NCBI GenBank assembly: GCA_002118135.1
Contig: BDIU01000147.1
Span: 62,001 to 126,000 of the forward strand
From: Trebouxia sp. TZW2008
Lineage: Eukaryota; Chlorophyta; Trebouxiophyceae; Trebouxiales; Trebouxiaceae
Direction: 5' to 3'
Length of the DNA: 64,000 nucleotides
Shown here: in pieces, positions 12,401 to 22,553 of the stretch
Layout: the number at the start of each line of letters is the position of its first letter
Position numbering within the stretch: the first letter of the stretch is position 1
Program-made: the position numbers and the translations under genes
The notes under the pieces: model-generated
The model's input: only the letters and a program-made list of their open reading frames with translations
Database searches by the model: none
What the model was told of the DNA's origin: nothing

Positions 12401-12644
12401 AGTGCACTCACGTCTTCATGTCAGAAATCCTCTCCCTGCCAAATCCTGATCTGATGTCTGACAGGCCTGCAAGCAGCCGAAGCACAGCGACTGATGCAGT
12501 GACACAAGCGCAGGCGAAAACGGCCCTTTGCAGCACAAGCGAAAAGCTACCTGCGACAGGCTGCACCGCCAGAGGATACATGATGGAGGTGCCATGGCCG
12601 CTGCTCAAAGCACCGTCGAGATGTCCCCCAGACCCAAGCGCCAT
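1..12644 (-). CDS. Pentatricopeptide repeat (PPR) protein, multi-exon, 3' end off the left edge
   Basis: PPR proteins are helical-repeat RNA binders, usually acting on organelle transcripts. Phase-consistent exons, 5' to 3': 12551-12644 (ATG at 12644), 11760-11897, 11062-11192, 8667-9788, 8247-8366, 7696-7800, 6938-7018, 6180-6305, 5472-5612, 3770-4018, then 2041-2254 (one base out of phase), 861-1052 and 431-547; the gene runs on past base 1. The first ten exons give 769 codons. Repeat signatures are clear: GGQWRAALSIYEGM, RPDTVTYNTVLKACCNAGQ, GLQPNIMTYITLLSSYAELG, LADVVTCCSLINALERGG, PDAATYDTLTALLTQVG. The big exon 8667-9788 opens with PPR, then carries a long Ser/Gln/Asn-rich stretch before PPR resumes. 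The N-terminus is short and not an obvious transit peptide, so an upstream exon is possible. Organelle targeting is inferred from the family. Nearly every intron holds tandem copies of neighbouring exon edges. Confidence 0.85.
1078..1510 (-). repeat. Three partial copies of PPR exon 861-1052 (about 150-bp period)
   Basis: The intact PPR exon at 861-1052 is followed on its acceptor side by three further copies starting near 1078, 1224 and 1380. Each has the minus-strand text for a GQVQASxxVMSDMRGQG-like peptide. The copies carry frameshifts or stops and lack the exon's 3' half, so they are read as decayed tandem duplicates in the upstream intron. Confidence 0.7.
1830..2640 (-). repeat. Tandem decayed copies of PPR exon 2041-2254
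   Basis: Three exon starts, each beginning after a CAG and reading G-L-P-A-D-G-x-G-L-A, lie at 2624, 2463 and 2254 (minus strand). The 2463 copy has lost about 11 bases around the G-Q-W codons. The 2254 copy is the only one reaching an exon end with a good donor (Q-S-Q then gtacct at 2041), but it carries one extra base near 2115. A second copy of the exon end, with a GC instead of GT donor, lies near 1800-1870. All copies differ in their lesions. Confidence 0.6.
2820..3769 (-). repeat. Donor-side tandem array of PPR exon 3770-4018 (about 7 units)
   Basis: Downstream of the complete exon, the intron holds about seven degenerate copies of its last 80-100 bases. They are recognisable on the + strand by ctgctgtagcttgagctcatacacttg followed by tgcctgtcccaaagc. 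Units are roughly 120-190 bp apart and progressively diverged. Several keep an AG|GTAT-like donor. The stretch has no other gene signal. Confidence 0.7.
4019..4790 (-). repeat. Acceptor-side tandem array of PPR exon 3770-4018 (six exon starts)
   Basis: The exon start (V-A-I-V-P-N-T-L-A-F-N-H) with its CAG acceptor occurs at 4018 (functional), 4185, 4325, 4474, 4620 and 4776, spaced 140-167 bases. Most copies keep the reading frame for 20-50 codons (H/R-A-L-A-A-L-x-x-A-A-C-Q); copies at 4776 and 4620 are open into each other. Only the 4018 copy joins without a stop to the rest of the exon, so it is taken as the real one. Confidence 0.8.
5125..5475 (-). repeat. 55-57 bp donor-side minisatellite at PPR exon 5472-5612
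   Basis: Six units, with junctions near 5132, 5189, 5311, 5368, 5422 and 5472, each repeat the exon end (minus strand L-N-H-M-C-Q-P-Q) followed by GT. The 5472 unit belongs to the complete exon; the others lie in the intron, interrupted once near 5225-5300. The intron-side spacer (ggcagaagaagaa on the + strand) is shared between units. Confidence 0.8.
7340..7600 (-). repeat. Two copies of the PPR exon 7696-7800 3' edge
   Basis: The exon end T-L-L-M-A-G-A-D-A-R-D-Y-A-L-V-H-E followed by GTGA is repeated near 7510-7600 and 7345-7400 with a few substitutions, both times followed by a GT. The copies lie in the intron between exons 7696-7800 and 6938-7018 and lack the exon's 5' half. Confidence 0.75.
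9789..10180 (-). repeat. Acceptor-side copies of PPR exon 8667-9788
   Basis: The exon start with its acceptor (V-F/I-D-D-M-Q, after CAG or TAG) recurs at 9896 and 10071 and as a fragment near 10165. The 10071 copy stays open for about 45 codons and still reads as a PPR. Only the 9788 copy continues into the long exon. Confidence 0.75.
10385..11061 (-). repeat. Donor-side copies of PPR exon 11062-11192 (about 4 extra)
   Basis: The exon end C-S-S-L-I-S-A-L-A-K-G-K-Q-W-M-L-A-L-Q is repeated with decay near 10400, 10550, 10700 and 10880, a spacing of about 150-185 bases. At least two copies keep CAG|GTCA donors. Spacers share a tgtacaggcagacaggga-like word, so the whole unit (exon edge plus intron start) was duplicated. 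Confidence 0.75.
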
Positions 12645-15367
12645 CACGTTTTGGTCATATCTTCAGCTCTGACAGAGATCGCAACTCTGATCGGCGATTG
12701 AGTGACTCACTCTGTGAGGTCAGACTGGACTTGTTCGCAGAAGGCAATAACGGCCACGCTACCCGGACATGGAAACACTTTCCAGCCACCGCTCTGGGCG
12801 AGCTGCAATGGCTCACGCTAGCCAGCCAGTCATTTGGGCCGCTGTTGTGGCGCAGATCAGATTGTGACTTGCCGCAGGCGGCTCAGGTATTGTCAGCGTC
12901 AACGGCGGCCACTTAACAGGCTCCTGTGTTCTGTCCACGGCATCAGACGCACTTTGCGCAATGTGGACAGCCAAGTGCCGACAGCACTGGCCAACGATGA
13001 ACAGCAACAGCTTCGGATGCTCGCTTGCATAAGCGAAACCTCGCATTTCTCGGTCTTGCCAACAACCTTGTGTGCCCAACCACGTGATACCTGAAGTTTC
13101 CCTTCTGCAAAACTTTGATCGAAGCCCTCAGAAGTGTGACGGCCACACTTATTCAGACACTAGGCGCAAGTTCCTTTGTCAGGTCTGTCAGACATCTTTC
13201 AGCTCATGCGTCCAAAAGTGCAGCTCAACAACATGTCGATGTCAAGACTGATCATGAGTGGGAAGTCGCAAATATATAGGCAACGATCTTCCGGACAAAA
13301 CTGCAAATGAAACCTCAGCAACCCTGTATGCTGCTCAGCTTGGCAGAACACCTCGACTTGAAAATGCGTCTAGAGATCACAGAGTGCCAAGAGGTCATCC
13401 CCTCCATGCTAGCGCCTTGTGCAGATCCTGACTTGTTGACCAACAATGTGTGAATTTCCTGGAAATGCCTGGCTGTACCCTGCAGAGCATGACCGTTGAA
13501 CCCAAGCAGGAGAACATGCATGCAGTGACTGGTATAGCCAGTCCGTATGCTGCTGCTGATGCATCAACAGCATATGCCACTGCAGAAACACTAGATCTGC
13601 ACTGGTGCGGTCAATTCCTCAGACCATGCTAGTGCTGATCTCAGCCTGACAGCAAGCCACACTTGCTGCAACACTTTGACGGCAGTAGCCACTATGTTCA
13701 ATGGCAGACCAGATGCAGATGCATGCCGACAGCAGAAAGGCCATAGGTGCTTAAGTTTGTGATCATACCCGGCCAAGCAAGCTCAACAGACCCGAAGGCC
13801 TCTATTGATGTATGTAGTTATCATTGTTGCCATAGTGGCTAGCAGGCGTACTGTGATCAGAGTGCCATAGTGCTCCTGCCAGTGACTATGGCAACAATGT
13901 CAACGACATACAACAGGCCATTGAAAGCTGTCGCCAGCAACGCCATTCACAAGGAGGTTGACAAAGTTGCCAGTGTGCGTCACAAAGTCATGCAAATATT
14001 GCCAAAGGACACATGGCAGACTGTGCGTAAGGTGAGGCATGTGCCTGGCTTCATTATGCATGCAAAGGACACCAGCTGTGATGACATTGATGGTGTCTTG
14101 CGACAGCACGCCTCTTGGTCATATGCTGTGGCGTAACACCAAGTGAGTCCCCAATAGGGACTATGATGCAGGGAACACTGCCAAACTGTGCACATGCAGT
14201 GCTGCGCGCTTACGCCTAGGCCCTAAACTCAAGAAGTTGTGAGCAGAAGAGCTTTGTCACTTCGGACCCTGGTCATGAGCACACAGTACAGTGCAAACAT
14301 AATGGAAGTTTGCAAGTGCTGGCTCTGTGATGCGGCCATGTTGGTGATAGTCAAGCATAACAGTTTTCTTCAGACCATCACCACCCCTGGGTTGCTGGGC
14401 AGAAAGAATGCACACACAAAAGGGCGCTTCTTCAAAAACGCCTTGCAACTCAATGATGCTCGTGATCTGAACAAGCTGACGTTTCCATTGTATCACCAGT
14501 TAAGGCACAGAGCGCTTCTGCAGGTATTTTTGGGCTAGCTCAGGCATGTACCATTGTCAGCGCTGTCTTTCTCGAGGAGGGCAATGGAGGTGGGTGCCAG
14601 CAAGAAAGAGTTTGACAATGTTGCAGGCCTGAGCTAGCGCAGATCTGACTGCAGCCAAGACTGCTGCAAGCTGCAATATCTGAAGCACAGCGTACAGCCT
14701 TAGATGCAGTGCTGATTACGCTGACACACAGCAGCTAAGCGCTTGGCCAAGCAAAGCTGCAGATGGGTCTGACTTCAAAGCTTAACCATGCCCACTCACA
14801 TTCATGGGCTGTAGACCAGCTCAGTGACAGGCAAGAGAGGCAGCTGACTGCCAAGCCGCTGAATTCAGGCAGCAAATCTTTGTAGGAGTGAAGGAGCAGT
14901 GAAGCCACACCAATCTGCAAAGGACGTGATGGCAGGCTTGGCCCAAAAGGTGAACAGACCATATTACTGAAACAGAAAGACACGCAAGCAAATGAACCAA
15001 GTCTTAATGACCTGCCACGGAAATTGTCTGCATAAAAAGCCTGCTTTTCCAGGCCTGCAATGAAGCCCTGACCTGAAGGTACAGTGGTACAAGCAAACAG
15101 CAAAGCAAGACACAATCTGTGATTTGCACTCAGCAAAGGGGTTGCTGGGCGCGTCCTTGTAATGGGCAATTGAACTGGTTGATGTACTCCTTCACATCCC
15201 CAAATGGGTTGTTGTTGGTGTGATCCACTTGAGAAGGTGTTGAAGTATATCAACCGGTCATTCACGATCACCGGACGAGAGCCCGCAATTCCTCTGCAAT
15301 TCCTCTGCAAAAGCTTGACATGGACACCATGTACATACTGTTGAAATGGTCAGCTTATCAGTCACAA

Positions 15368-15370
<3 letters not shown>

Positions 15371-15399
<29 letters not shown>
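15371..15399 (+). repeat. (CAG)n microsatellite
   Basis: A nearly pure run of CAG triplets follows a short CAA run. It lies in the gene-poor stretch and no supported exon contains it. Confidence 0.9.
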
Positions 15400-16552
15400 A
15401 TGATGCTGGTACACGAAGCAATCACGAGTGCACTTGCTGTGTACAAATACTTGCTGTATGCATACTGTGGGTCTTGTCCAATCCATGGAATGGCTCAGGC
15501 AACACAGGCTGGAAGTGATGCATGTCTGGCATTCACAGCGTGAAAAAATCTTGCAGAACATGTTGTTTGTGCCTCCTGCTGCATGCCGGCAGCAATGGCC
15601 CTACTATGTGAGCTCTTCAAACATTGCTATGTGCTTCCAGCACTCACAAAAACATTTCAGTCCTACCCACCTGCATTCTCATTGCTGGACCTTTGTAAGA
15701 CCAAGCTTTGGACCAGTGCCAAGATGACATGAAGAGCCTGCTCTGTGTAAGCAGCACGATGCCCGCCTCTGAAGAAGACAATTTTGCCATGTGCTCAACT
15801 TTTGGCCTAGCAGTCTATGCCAAACTCGGTCGCAGCTGATGGCAAGAAGTCAATCTGCAAGACCTGCAAAGCAACATCTTATGTAAGCACATTCTAGATG
15901 GATATGTGGCTGCATCAACTGCTTCACCTTGCAAAGGACATTGTTTGACAAAGCTGGCAAACTGCCTCCAATGCCTGAAACAGGTCTTATGAAAAGGCTT
16001 CTGATCTCGCAAGGCAATTGCATCATAGCCTCAGCGTTTGGTGGGCGTGGGCAACAGCTTTGCAACTCACCTCATGTCTTGTAATCGTACACACACTTTC
16101 TGATGATCAACTGATGTGCATGCGGTTTTGTTCTCTTTATTCTGCATGACATGTAAGCACTGTTGGGCAGACAGTCATGCACAACAAGATCAAACTCGAC
16201 ATGCTGCATCCTGAAGCCACAAAAAAGAATGGCACTAGCTGCGGGACAAATTGTCACTTGGGCATGCGAATTTTGAGTTGCATATCGCAAAAGTTCAACC
16301 TGCAAAGAAGCTCACCTAGAGGCAGCGCTGAGACAACTGTTGCCTCTATGACCTCGCACGTACGTCTGCATGCGCAAAGAGGCTGGCTACACCTGACAGG
16401 ACTTCTGCTGCGCCTGACTCTGCATCGCCAGTGGGTTCAGTTGGTTGCAGCAGGCAAGGATGTACAGACGCGTGCAGCATGCAAGAGGCAGAAGGCCACA
16501 ACAAGCTTGTCAACAACGATCACTGATGACACGCTCGCAGTTGACAGGTTGT

Positions 16553-16855
16553 TCAAAGAGATGTGAGCACCTCGGGCCGGCACATGTTGTCTTTGAAGAG
16601 CTTGATGCGTTGGTGCATCCTGCTCTTGATCAGCTCGCCTCGTTCCACATATTTTGTCGCTGTTCTTCCAACGATGCATGTGCCAGGGCTCGACCTGATG
16701 CCGTACATCACGCTCGCCCCTCGGCCCATGTCGAGTTTGACCATCAACGGCATCGTCATGCTCGCGTGTGTTTGCTGGAGTTGCAAGCAATGTTGGCTTA
16801 TTCGTCTGACCTCTGAAGCCAGCTGAATGCCCAACATGGGAAATGTGTCGATCAT
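16553..16855 (-). CDS. Possible orphan exon or ORF remnant, unknown
   Basis: An open minus-strand stretch of about 100 codons ends in a stop at 16553. Its third codon positions are markedly G/C-rich compared with the surrounding intergenic DNA, and it contains a plausible soluble sequence (M-V-K-L-D-M-G-R-G, C-I-V-G-R-T-A-T-K-Y-V-E-R-G). No family is recognised. The opposite strand is also fairly open here, so the coding strand is not certain. It may be a terminal exon or a fragment of a mobile element. Confidence 0.25.
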   Translation of the reverse strand: MIDTFPMLGIQLASEVRRISQHCLQLQQTHASMTMPLMVKLDMGRGASVMYGIRSSPGTCIVGRTATKYVERGELIKSRMHQRIKLFKDNMCRPEVLTSL

Positions 16856-17925
16856 GCAAGCTCATACGAGCTGCATAATCGGCATGTGCTTCAAGGTGAA
16901 CACTACTGAAAAATTTGAGTCTGGCACGCGATGACAATCGAGAAACTAATGCAAAACCAGTAGCAGGAGGCAATGCATTGATCATTGCTTGTGGGCTTCA
17001 GCTTCAGGCAGCATTGTTACAAAAGTTCAGGTTGTGTCTTGGTGGTACATTTGAGGAACTGCAACTGCATATGAGCATACGTAGAACTAGCTATCGCCTC
17101 CTTGTGACCCAGTGCAAGACCAGACCCAACAACATGTGGCCATCTCTTCTTGCTCTCTGCAAAGTAAGCAGTTTGACCTGCTCAGCAGAATGCAAGAAAG
17201 CAGGAAAACTCAACAAAACAGTTTCACTGCAAGGCACATCATGTACAGCAATGTATCACAGCAGACACATCATGAGTAAGGCTTCAATGACATGATCAAG
17301 GCAAGTTTGAAATGATGCGCAGCTCAACTATGCAATTGAAGAAGCCAGGTTGCTGATTGCTGATTGCTGATTTAAATGCGACTTTATGCTGACAGAACAA
17401 ACAAACTAAACTTGTAAACCTTGTACTGGTGAAATTACCTGGCTGAGCAGGCTCAAGAGGTGCACAAGTTTTCTCCTGCCGATGACCATGGCAAGAAGGC
17501 TGACCACCAGAAACAGCCTCTTGAGGGCTGCAACCTGCAAAAATGCAGACAACTTGATGTCTTTTTCAGGTATACCGCACTTTGACACTTAGGACTTTTG
17601 ACTGTGCATTGTCACTCATGACCGACAGCAACAGCTCAGCCAACAGCGCAGCGCAGCTCAGAACGTCCTCGACTGCAGACAGCTTCAGATCTACTCAGGT
17701 TGACTTGACTCTTTTGTTGACGCGTAGCTCGTTTGCGATTCACGTCACAAGACATCAACAACCACCTTGCTCATCAATAGCAGAAAAAACCAGCTGTGCT
17801 GCACATACTGCTTCACCATCAGTCAGACTTGTCAAACATTCAAACTTTGGATCTACACAGGGCAAAGCAGATATGTCAGCCTGGCTGCAAGCCTCATGAG
17901 ACTTCACCACGCAATGATGGTGTAT

Positions 17926-20123
17926 CTATACCTTGTCATTGATGAAGGGAAAACTGAGTGCTTTAGATTCTGATGGCGTGGAGCCATCAAAGGAAATGCT
18001 GCACTGGCTACCCGTAGTGCAGGTGCGGGGGGGGATGCCCATACGCTCACGCAGGGCTGTGCGCTCTCTTCTGAACGCAGCTGCAGCCACTGAGGGCACC
18101 TCCTCAAATGCTGCATAGTGGCCTAGGAAAGCAGGTGGTGGGATAACATCGCTGACGGCTGGTGACTCAAAAGCCGCCTCAATCGCTGCAATTCTGCACT
18201 CTAGCTGAGCCATCACTGGCATAAGCCAGTTGGCTTGGCCCTGTACCCTCTGCTGAAATGCTGCAAGCTCCTGTTGTAAGGCTGCAACATCTCTGGCAAG
18301 GGCTCCTCTCAGTGCGAAGGCTTCGTCAAACTTCAGGAGGAAGAGTATGAGCAGCTGAGAGCCTCGCTGAGCTAGCTGCCTATGGCGTCCTGGCAAATTG
18401 ACATCCCTAGCCTGCAACATATGCATGCATGCTTGAGTGCACCCAGCAAAACTCAAAGACTGCAGCATGCATGCACAAGCAGGGGCGCAAAAGCTGACAA
18501 CCTTGATGCTGAACATCTTACTGTACTTTATGCTCATGACATCCATTGCTAAGATGCGTAAAAGTTTCAGACTCAGCAGCGAAGGGGAAGGCTGTACTAC
18601 ATCATAGCAACAAGGGAAGGGAACGTTTGTTGAAGAGGTGTATGCTTGAGTCAACTCACCATTGCAAGCCATGGCTCCAGAAAGTATTGAACTGCAGCCA
18701 TGTCTGGCACACCAGGGTAGTTTTGGCCAAACGCATACATGTCGCTCCAAAGGTATTCAATGGGACCATCCATGTTGACCAGGTCCTGGTGCTGTGGAGA
18801 CTTCTCCATGTCTTTCCAGATGGCCTGTACACCAACAATTGATACAGTCAGCATTTCACTGAGTATGACCTTGAGCATTTTGCTCAGTTGTGCCTGTGCA
18901 CGTGGTTGAAGACCACAATGCAGTCTGGCAAGCAATGCATGCCAGCAGTCTGGATCGTAGGTGACTCCTGAGCAAACAATTGCTGACATAATCAACCCAT
19001 CTGCAAAGGTTCAACATGAATGAAGACATAGCACGAAAGTGGTTCATGGTACCAACAGCAGGGTGGAAGAGCTCAGCTCGACAAGCAGCTGCCTGCAAAT
19101 GAGTAGCTAGCACAGCAGCATCATAGTCAAATGCATGCGCACAGATTGGGATGCTGTCAGCCTCTATGATGAGGACAAAACGGGGCTTACCTTGAGGATG
19201 CCAGCCGTATGCACATTGGCAGACTCATGCTCTGCATAGCGCTCCTTGTCATAGACCACCAAAAACTTATCAAAGAAAGACACCTCCTGTAGCACCAAAA
19301 TGTTTGCGGCCTGGCAAGCAGAACGTATGCTTTCACTTGCTGGTGCTGAATGCTTCCGCGCAGTCAAGTCCAAGTGTCTGTTCATTATTCAGGATCACTG
19401 TCATCACGTGTGTCTAGCATTGGATAATGCTGAGACCAGATGGCATTTATGGGCACGTGTGCATTTCTGCCAGCTGTGGCCTGATTTTGTGATGGCAGTA
19501 ATACAAAACCATGTGCATGGACTTTGAGCATGCTACGCAGAGTGCACAATGTCGGCACAGTCTCACCCTGGGACCGCTGTCAGGGAATGGAGGTGCTTGA
19601 GCGTGTCCTGAATCCTTATTGCTCAACCGATCTGCCCTCCTGTTGATAAATTCATCATCTGGAGGGTTCCGTGCTGCCTCAGGCGTCACAGACGTTGCAA
19701 TCAGACCAAATTCAGGAGCCTGCAGTACAAGAGTCCAATGACAAATTATACACTGCATCACTCGCAGTGAAATGAGAGGAGACAAGGATATGAGTGAGCT
19801 CGTGTTGCCTTCAAAACCTGTTTGAGTTTGCGCAGGCAGTTGAGCATGCTGCGTTGCAGCAAGCTAATCACCTCATGCATCACCAGTGGATTGACGCCAT
19901 GCATGCCAGTGATGCTTTGCTCTGCAATGTGTTCAAACGCACAAGATGATGACGGGATTCCCATTCCTGGCTTGCATGCAGCACATGCGCCATGCACGAA
20001 GAGTCTCAATTTTACGTCGCGCAGCTGAGGCTTCTTGGAGCCAAGCGCAATGGCTCCAACAGTAGACTTGTCTCTAGGAATTTCTTCATTGTTAGCGTCT
20101 AAAGAGCCCGCACCCCACTCCAT
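17926..20123 (-). CDS. Unknown protein, 458 aa, seven exons
   Basis: Exons 19818-20123 (ATG at 20123), 19567-19719, 19191-19286, 19053-19092, 18870-19000, 18660-18824 and 17926-18411 join with matching phase at every junction, including a 40-base exon, which makes the model strong although I do not recognise the family. The N-terminal third has a Cys-containing stretch (C-A-A-C-K-P-G-M-G). The middle holds aromatic-rich motifs (E-V-S-F-F-D-K-F-L-V-V-Y-D, Y-L-W-S-D-M-Y-A-F-G). The C-terminal exon has a helical Ala/Gln/Arg-rich segment (D-V-A-A-L-Q-Q-E-L-A-A-F-Q-Q) that may form a coiled coil. No signal peptide or transmembrane helix is evident. It could be an algal lineage-specific protein. 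Confidence 0.75.
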
Positions 20124-22553
20124 GGAATGCGCTGCAGCGTAACAGGACCCATAAGATTCTGCAAGCCTTCCTACTAACAAGATGTGGACAAGGCCTGTCT
20201 AAGTCTGTTTGCTGCACGTGCTGGATGCAGCCATGTTTTGAGAACGGTGTGTGACTGCAGATCATGCTAGCAGCTCTGGCATATCGCTTCAGACACACGA
20301 CCGATTTTTGGAGGAGCAGAGGTGCACTTGAGCGAAACCTGAAGTGGTGAGAGGAGGAGTGCCGGTAGAGAAATCACTTTCACGGGTCCTACAATGCGTA
20401 CCAGTTCGAAGCTGGATCTATTATCATGTTGCTCGTCTGTGACTGGAACAACTTGCACATTGGAACACAGCTCACCTTGTATTGCCGGGTTCCACCTGAT
20501 GGTCCAGCAGCAGCACAGAGGTCTTTGTCAGCAGTCCGTGCCTCTGCACAACATCCACGGCAGCTTTTAAACATCAGCGTTGCAGCGTGTCAGCAATATG
20601 TGCATCGAACAGGTCACCACCAACCTTTTGCAACTGTTCGCAAAACCTGACCTGCCTGAGCAACTGTCGAGCGCAAGCTTAAGACAGCTGTGACACTACT
20701 GCCGGCTCTCCTCGTCCCTTCCAAGCAAAGCGAGCTTGCTTGGCTTCGTCAGCAAGGCCTGAACGCTGACTAATCTTTGCTGAGTCTGACTAATAGCAAG
20801 AGCCAGAGGGGTAGGGGTTGGCTGCAGCAAGAAGCACTCATCCGTTGTTGCAGGGATGATTTTGACTGTTGCATGCATCAGAGCAGGCTTGAGAATCCAA
20901 AATCACTTGGGGCATGAAGACTTCAGCACACATCACAGACTTCAGCTGCACGTAAAAGTATGTCTTTGATCAGCATGACCGTGGTTGACTTGTATGGAGC
21001 AGATTGATTGCGTAGGGTCTGGCATGGCCGACGGCAGGGGGGTCCAACTTATAAGAGCATCATTACTCTGCAAGGTTGACAGCACTGCACATACTAATAT
21101 TATCTGCCATATAGTTCATTAAAGAGAACCATCAGTACTGATATCCATAAGCAGTAGCTATAGCATTGTGCATTGCCATAAGCGGCCATACCATCAGCTA
21201 AGGCTTAAGCAACCTTGCAGACTCAATCTGAGTACTTGCTCATTGCAATGTACACCTGAATCAGAAAACTGCCTTCATGCAGGAATTTTGCATTCTATGA
21301 AGCTCCTGGAATGCACGCTACTATGCCGTCAGAAGCTGAACCTTATCGAACAAGTCATGCACCTATGCTGCTCTTTCAAGCCAGCCTATAGCCTACAAGC
21401 TATAGCCTAGCTACTCCCAACACAGGCCTACAACTGATAGGGCAGACAGCATTGCTGAACAAGATCTAGAGCTCTCAACTGCATGCATTTGCTGTTGCAA
21501 CAGATTGGCAACGCTGGCTAAGCTCAACAGCTACTGTTGCAACATTTTGCTGTGCCTATTGTACAATCAAGCAAGTTGCAAAGTGCCTCCCTTGCTTGCG
21601 CATGCGCAATGATTCTGTACCACGCAACCTGTGTGGAGCTGCTGTAAAAGGCGGTCATGCCGACTCAAGAGGGAACAAATTACTGTGCTGGGCCAATGGT
21701 CAGAGCTCTGTCACAAGGTGTCAGCAGCTCTGTTGGCGTCTCGTGAGCTCACAAGTGGCCTGCGCATGTACAAAATTGCAACTTGCATACATGCTTGCAA
21801 CAAGATGGTACAGCCTGTGCTGGACTGCCAACAAGCAAGTAGGTATAACCTGTGCTGAACAACAATCCTGTGAAGGCAACATGCATGGTATGAAGTTGCC
21901 TTTATATACATTCAATTTGCCCATGTGTGCATTCATACATGCACTCAAAAACTTCTGTGTTCAGCATGGGTATCAGCTATGCCGCCTGCAAGTTGCATGC
22001 TGTTGTACAAACATTCTTTTTTCAAGCAAAGGCCCAGTCAAGTCAGGATGCTGTCAGCTTCCACACATACATTGGTGTGTTCGTGCAGTCAAATTCAAGT
22101 TGATGTCCGCGTTGACCGCTCAATTGCTAGTACCTTCTAATCTGAGTCAGCTGCTGTCACACCAGTGATCTGTGGTCTGACTCCCTTGGTGTTACACCTG
22201 CAACAACAAGCAGCCACCCTTACACATTAAATCAGAGCATACTTGCCCAGCACCCTGCTTTGCCATGTGTGCCACAGTCTCGGTGTCCAGGAGTTTCACA
22301 AGAAGAAGAACATGATAATATGACTGGCATTGCTCAGGGTTCACCAGCTGAAGCTCAAGACCTCATGAGTTGCAGGCTGCAGTGCATGTCACGTTTTGTC
22401 AGGCTAGGACAACCCAAACCAAGATTTACCCCTGACAAGCCTGCTTAGCGAGGCAGGACTTGAGCCACACACACACCTAGCGATGTATGCTAGAAAGCGT
22501 CATGTTGGCAAGTTTCATTTTGCAGCTTACCTCAAGGCTGTGGCATCAGACGC
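20124..22553. other. Intergenic, no supported gene
   Basis: About 2.4 kb between two minus-strand genes. The first few hundred bases above 20123 probably hold the promoter and 5' UTR of the downstream gene. An uninterrupted + strand frame from 21602 to 22168 encodes a Cys/Leu-rich sequence with no domain signature, which I treat as chance. No repeat array, tRNA or mobile element was seen. Confidence 0.5.

Larger units (their letters stand above)
12645..17925. other. Gene-poor stretch between the PPR gene and the next gene
   Basis: About 5.3 kb in which no complete gene could be assembled. It includes the likely PPR promoter just above 12644. Isolated minus-strand pieces have exon-like borders: 17438-17534 encodes a hydrophobic segment (L-F-L-V-V-S-L-L-A-M-V-I-G), and a short run near 15150-15240 reads H-T-N-N-N-P-F-G-D-V-K-E-Y. 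A CG-richer segment at 17600-17760 resembles the promoter zones of other genes here. These could be parts of one undetected minus-strand gene. Confidence 0.4.

Noticed and set aside
11913..12449. A 178-codon open frame on the + strand opposite the PPR 5' end
   Set aside because: It overlaps phase-supported PPR exons and introns on the other strand and has no domain signature.
14735..15310. A 191-codon open frame on the minus strand
   Set aside because: No recognisable domain, and its sequence looks like intron translation; only a short alternative frame inside it looked exon-like.
21602..22168. A 189-codon open frame on the + strand
   Set aside because: Its composition (Cys, Leu, Ala, His heavy) matches random translation of this TGCA-rich DNA, no motif is visible, and one such run is expected by chance in 64 kb.
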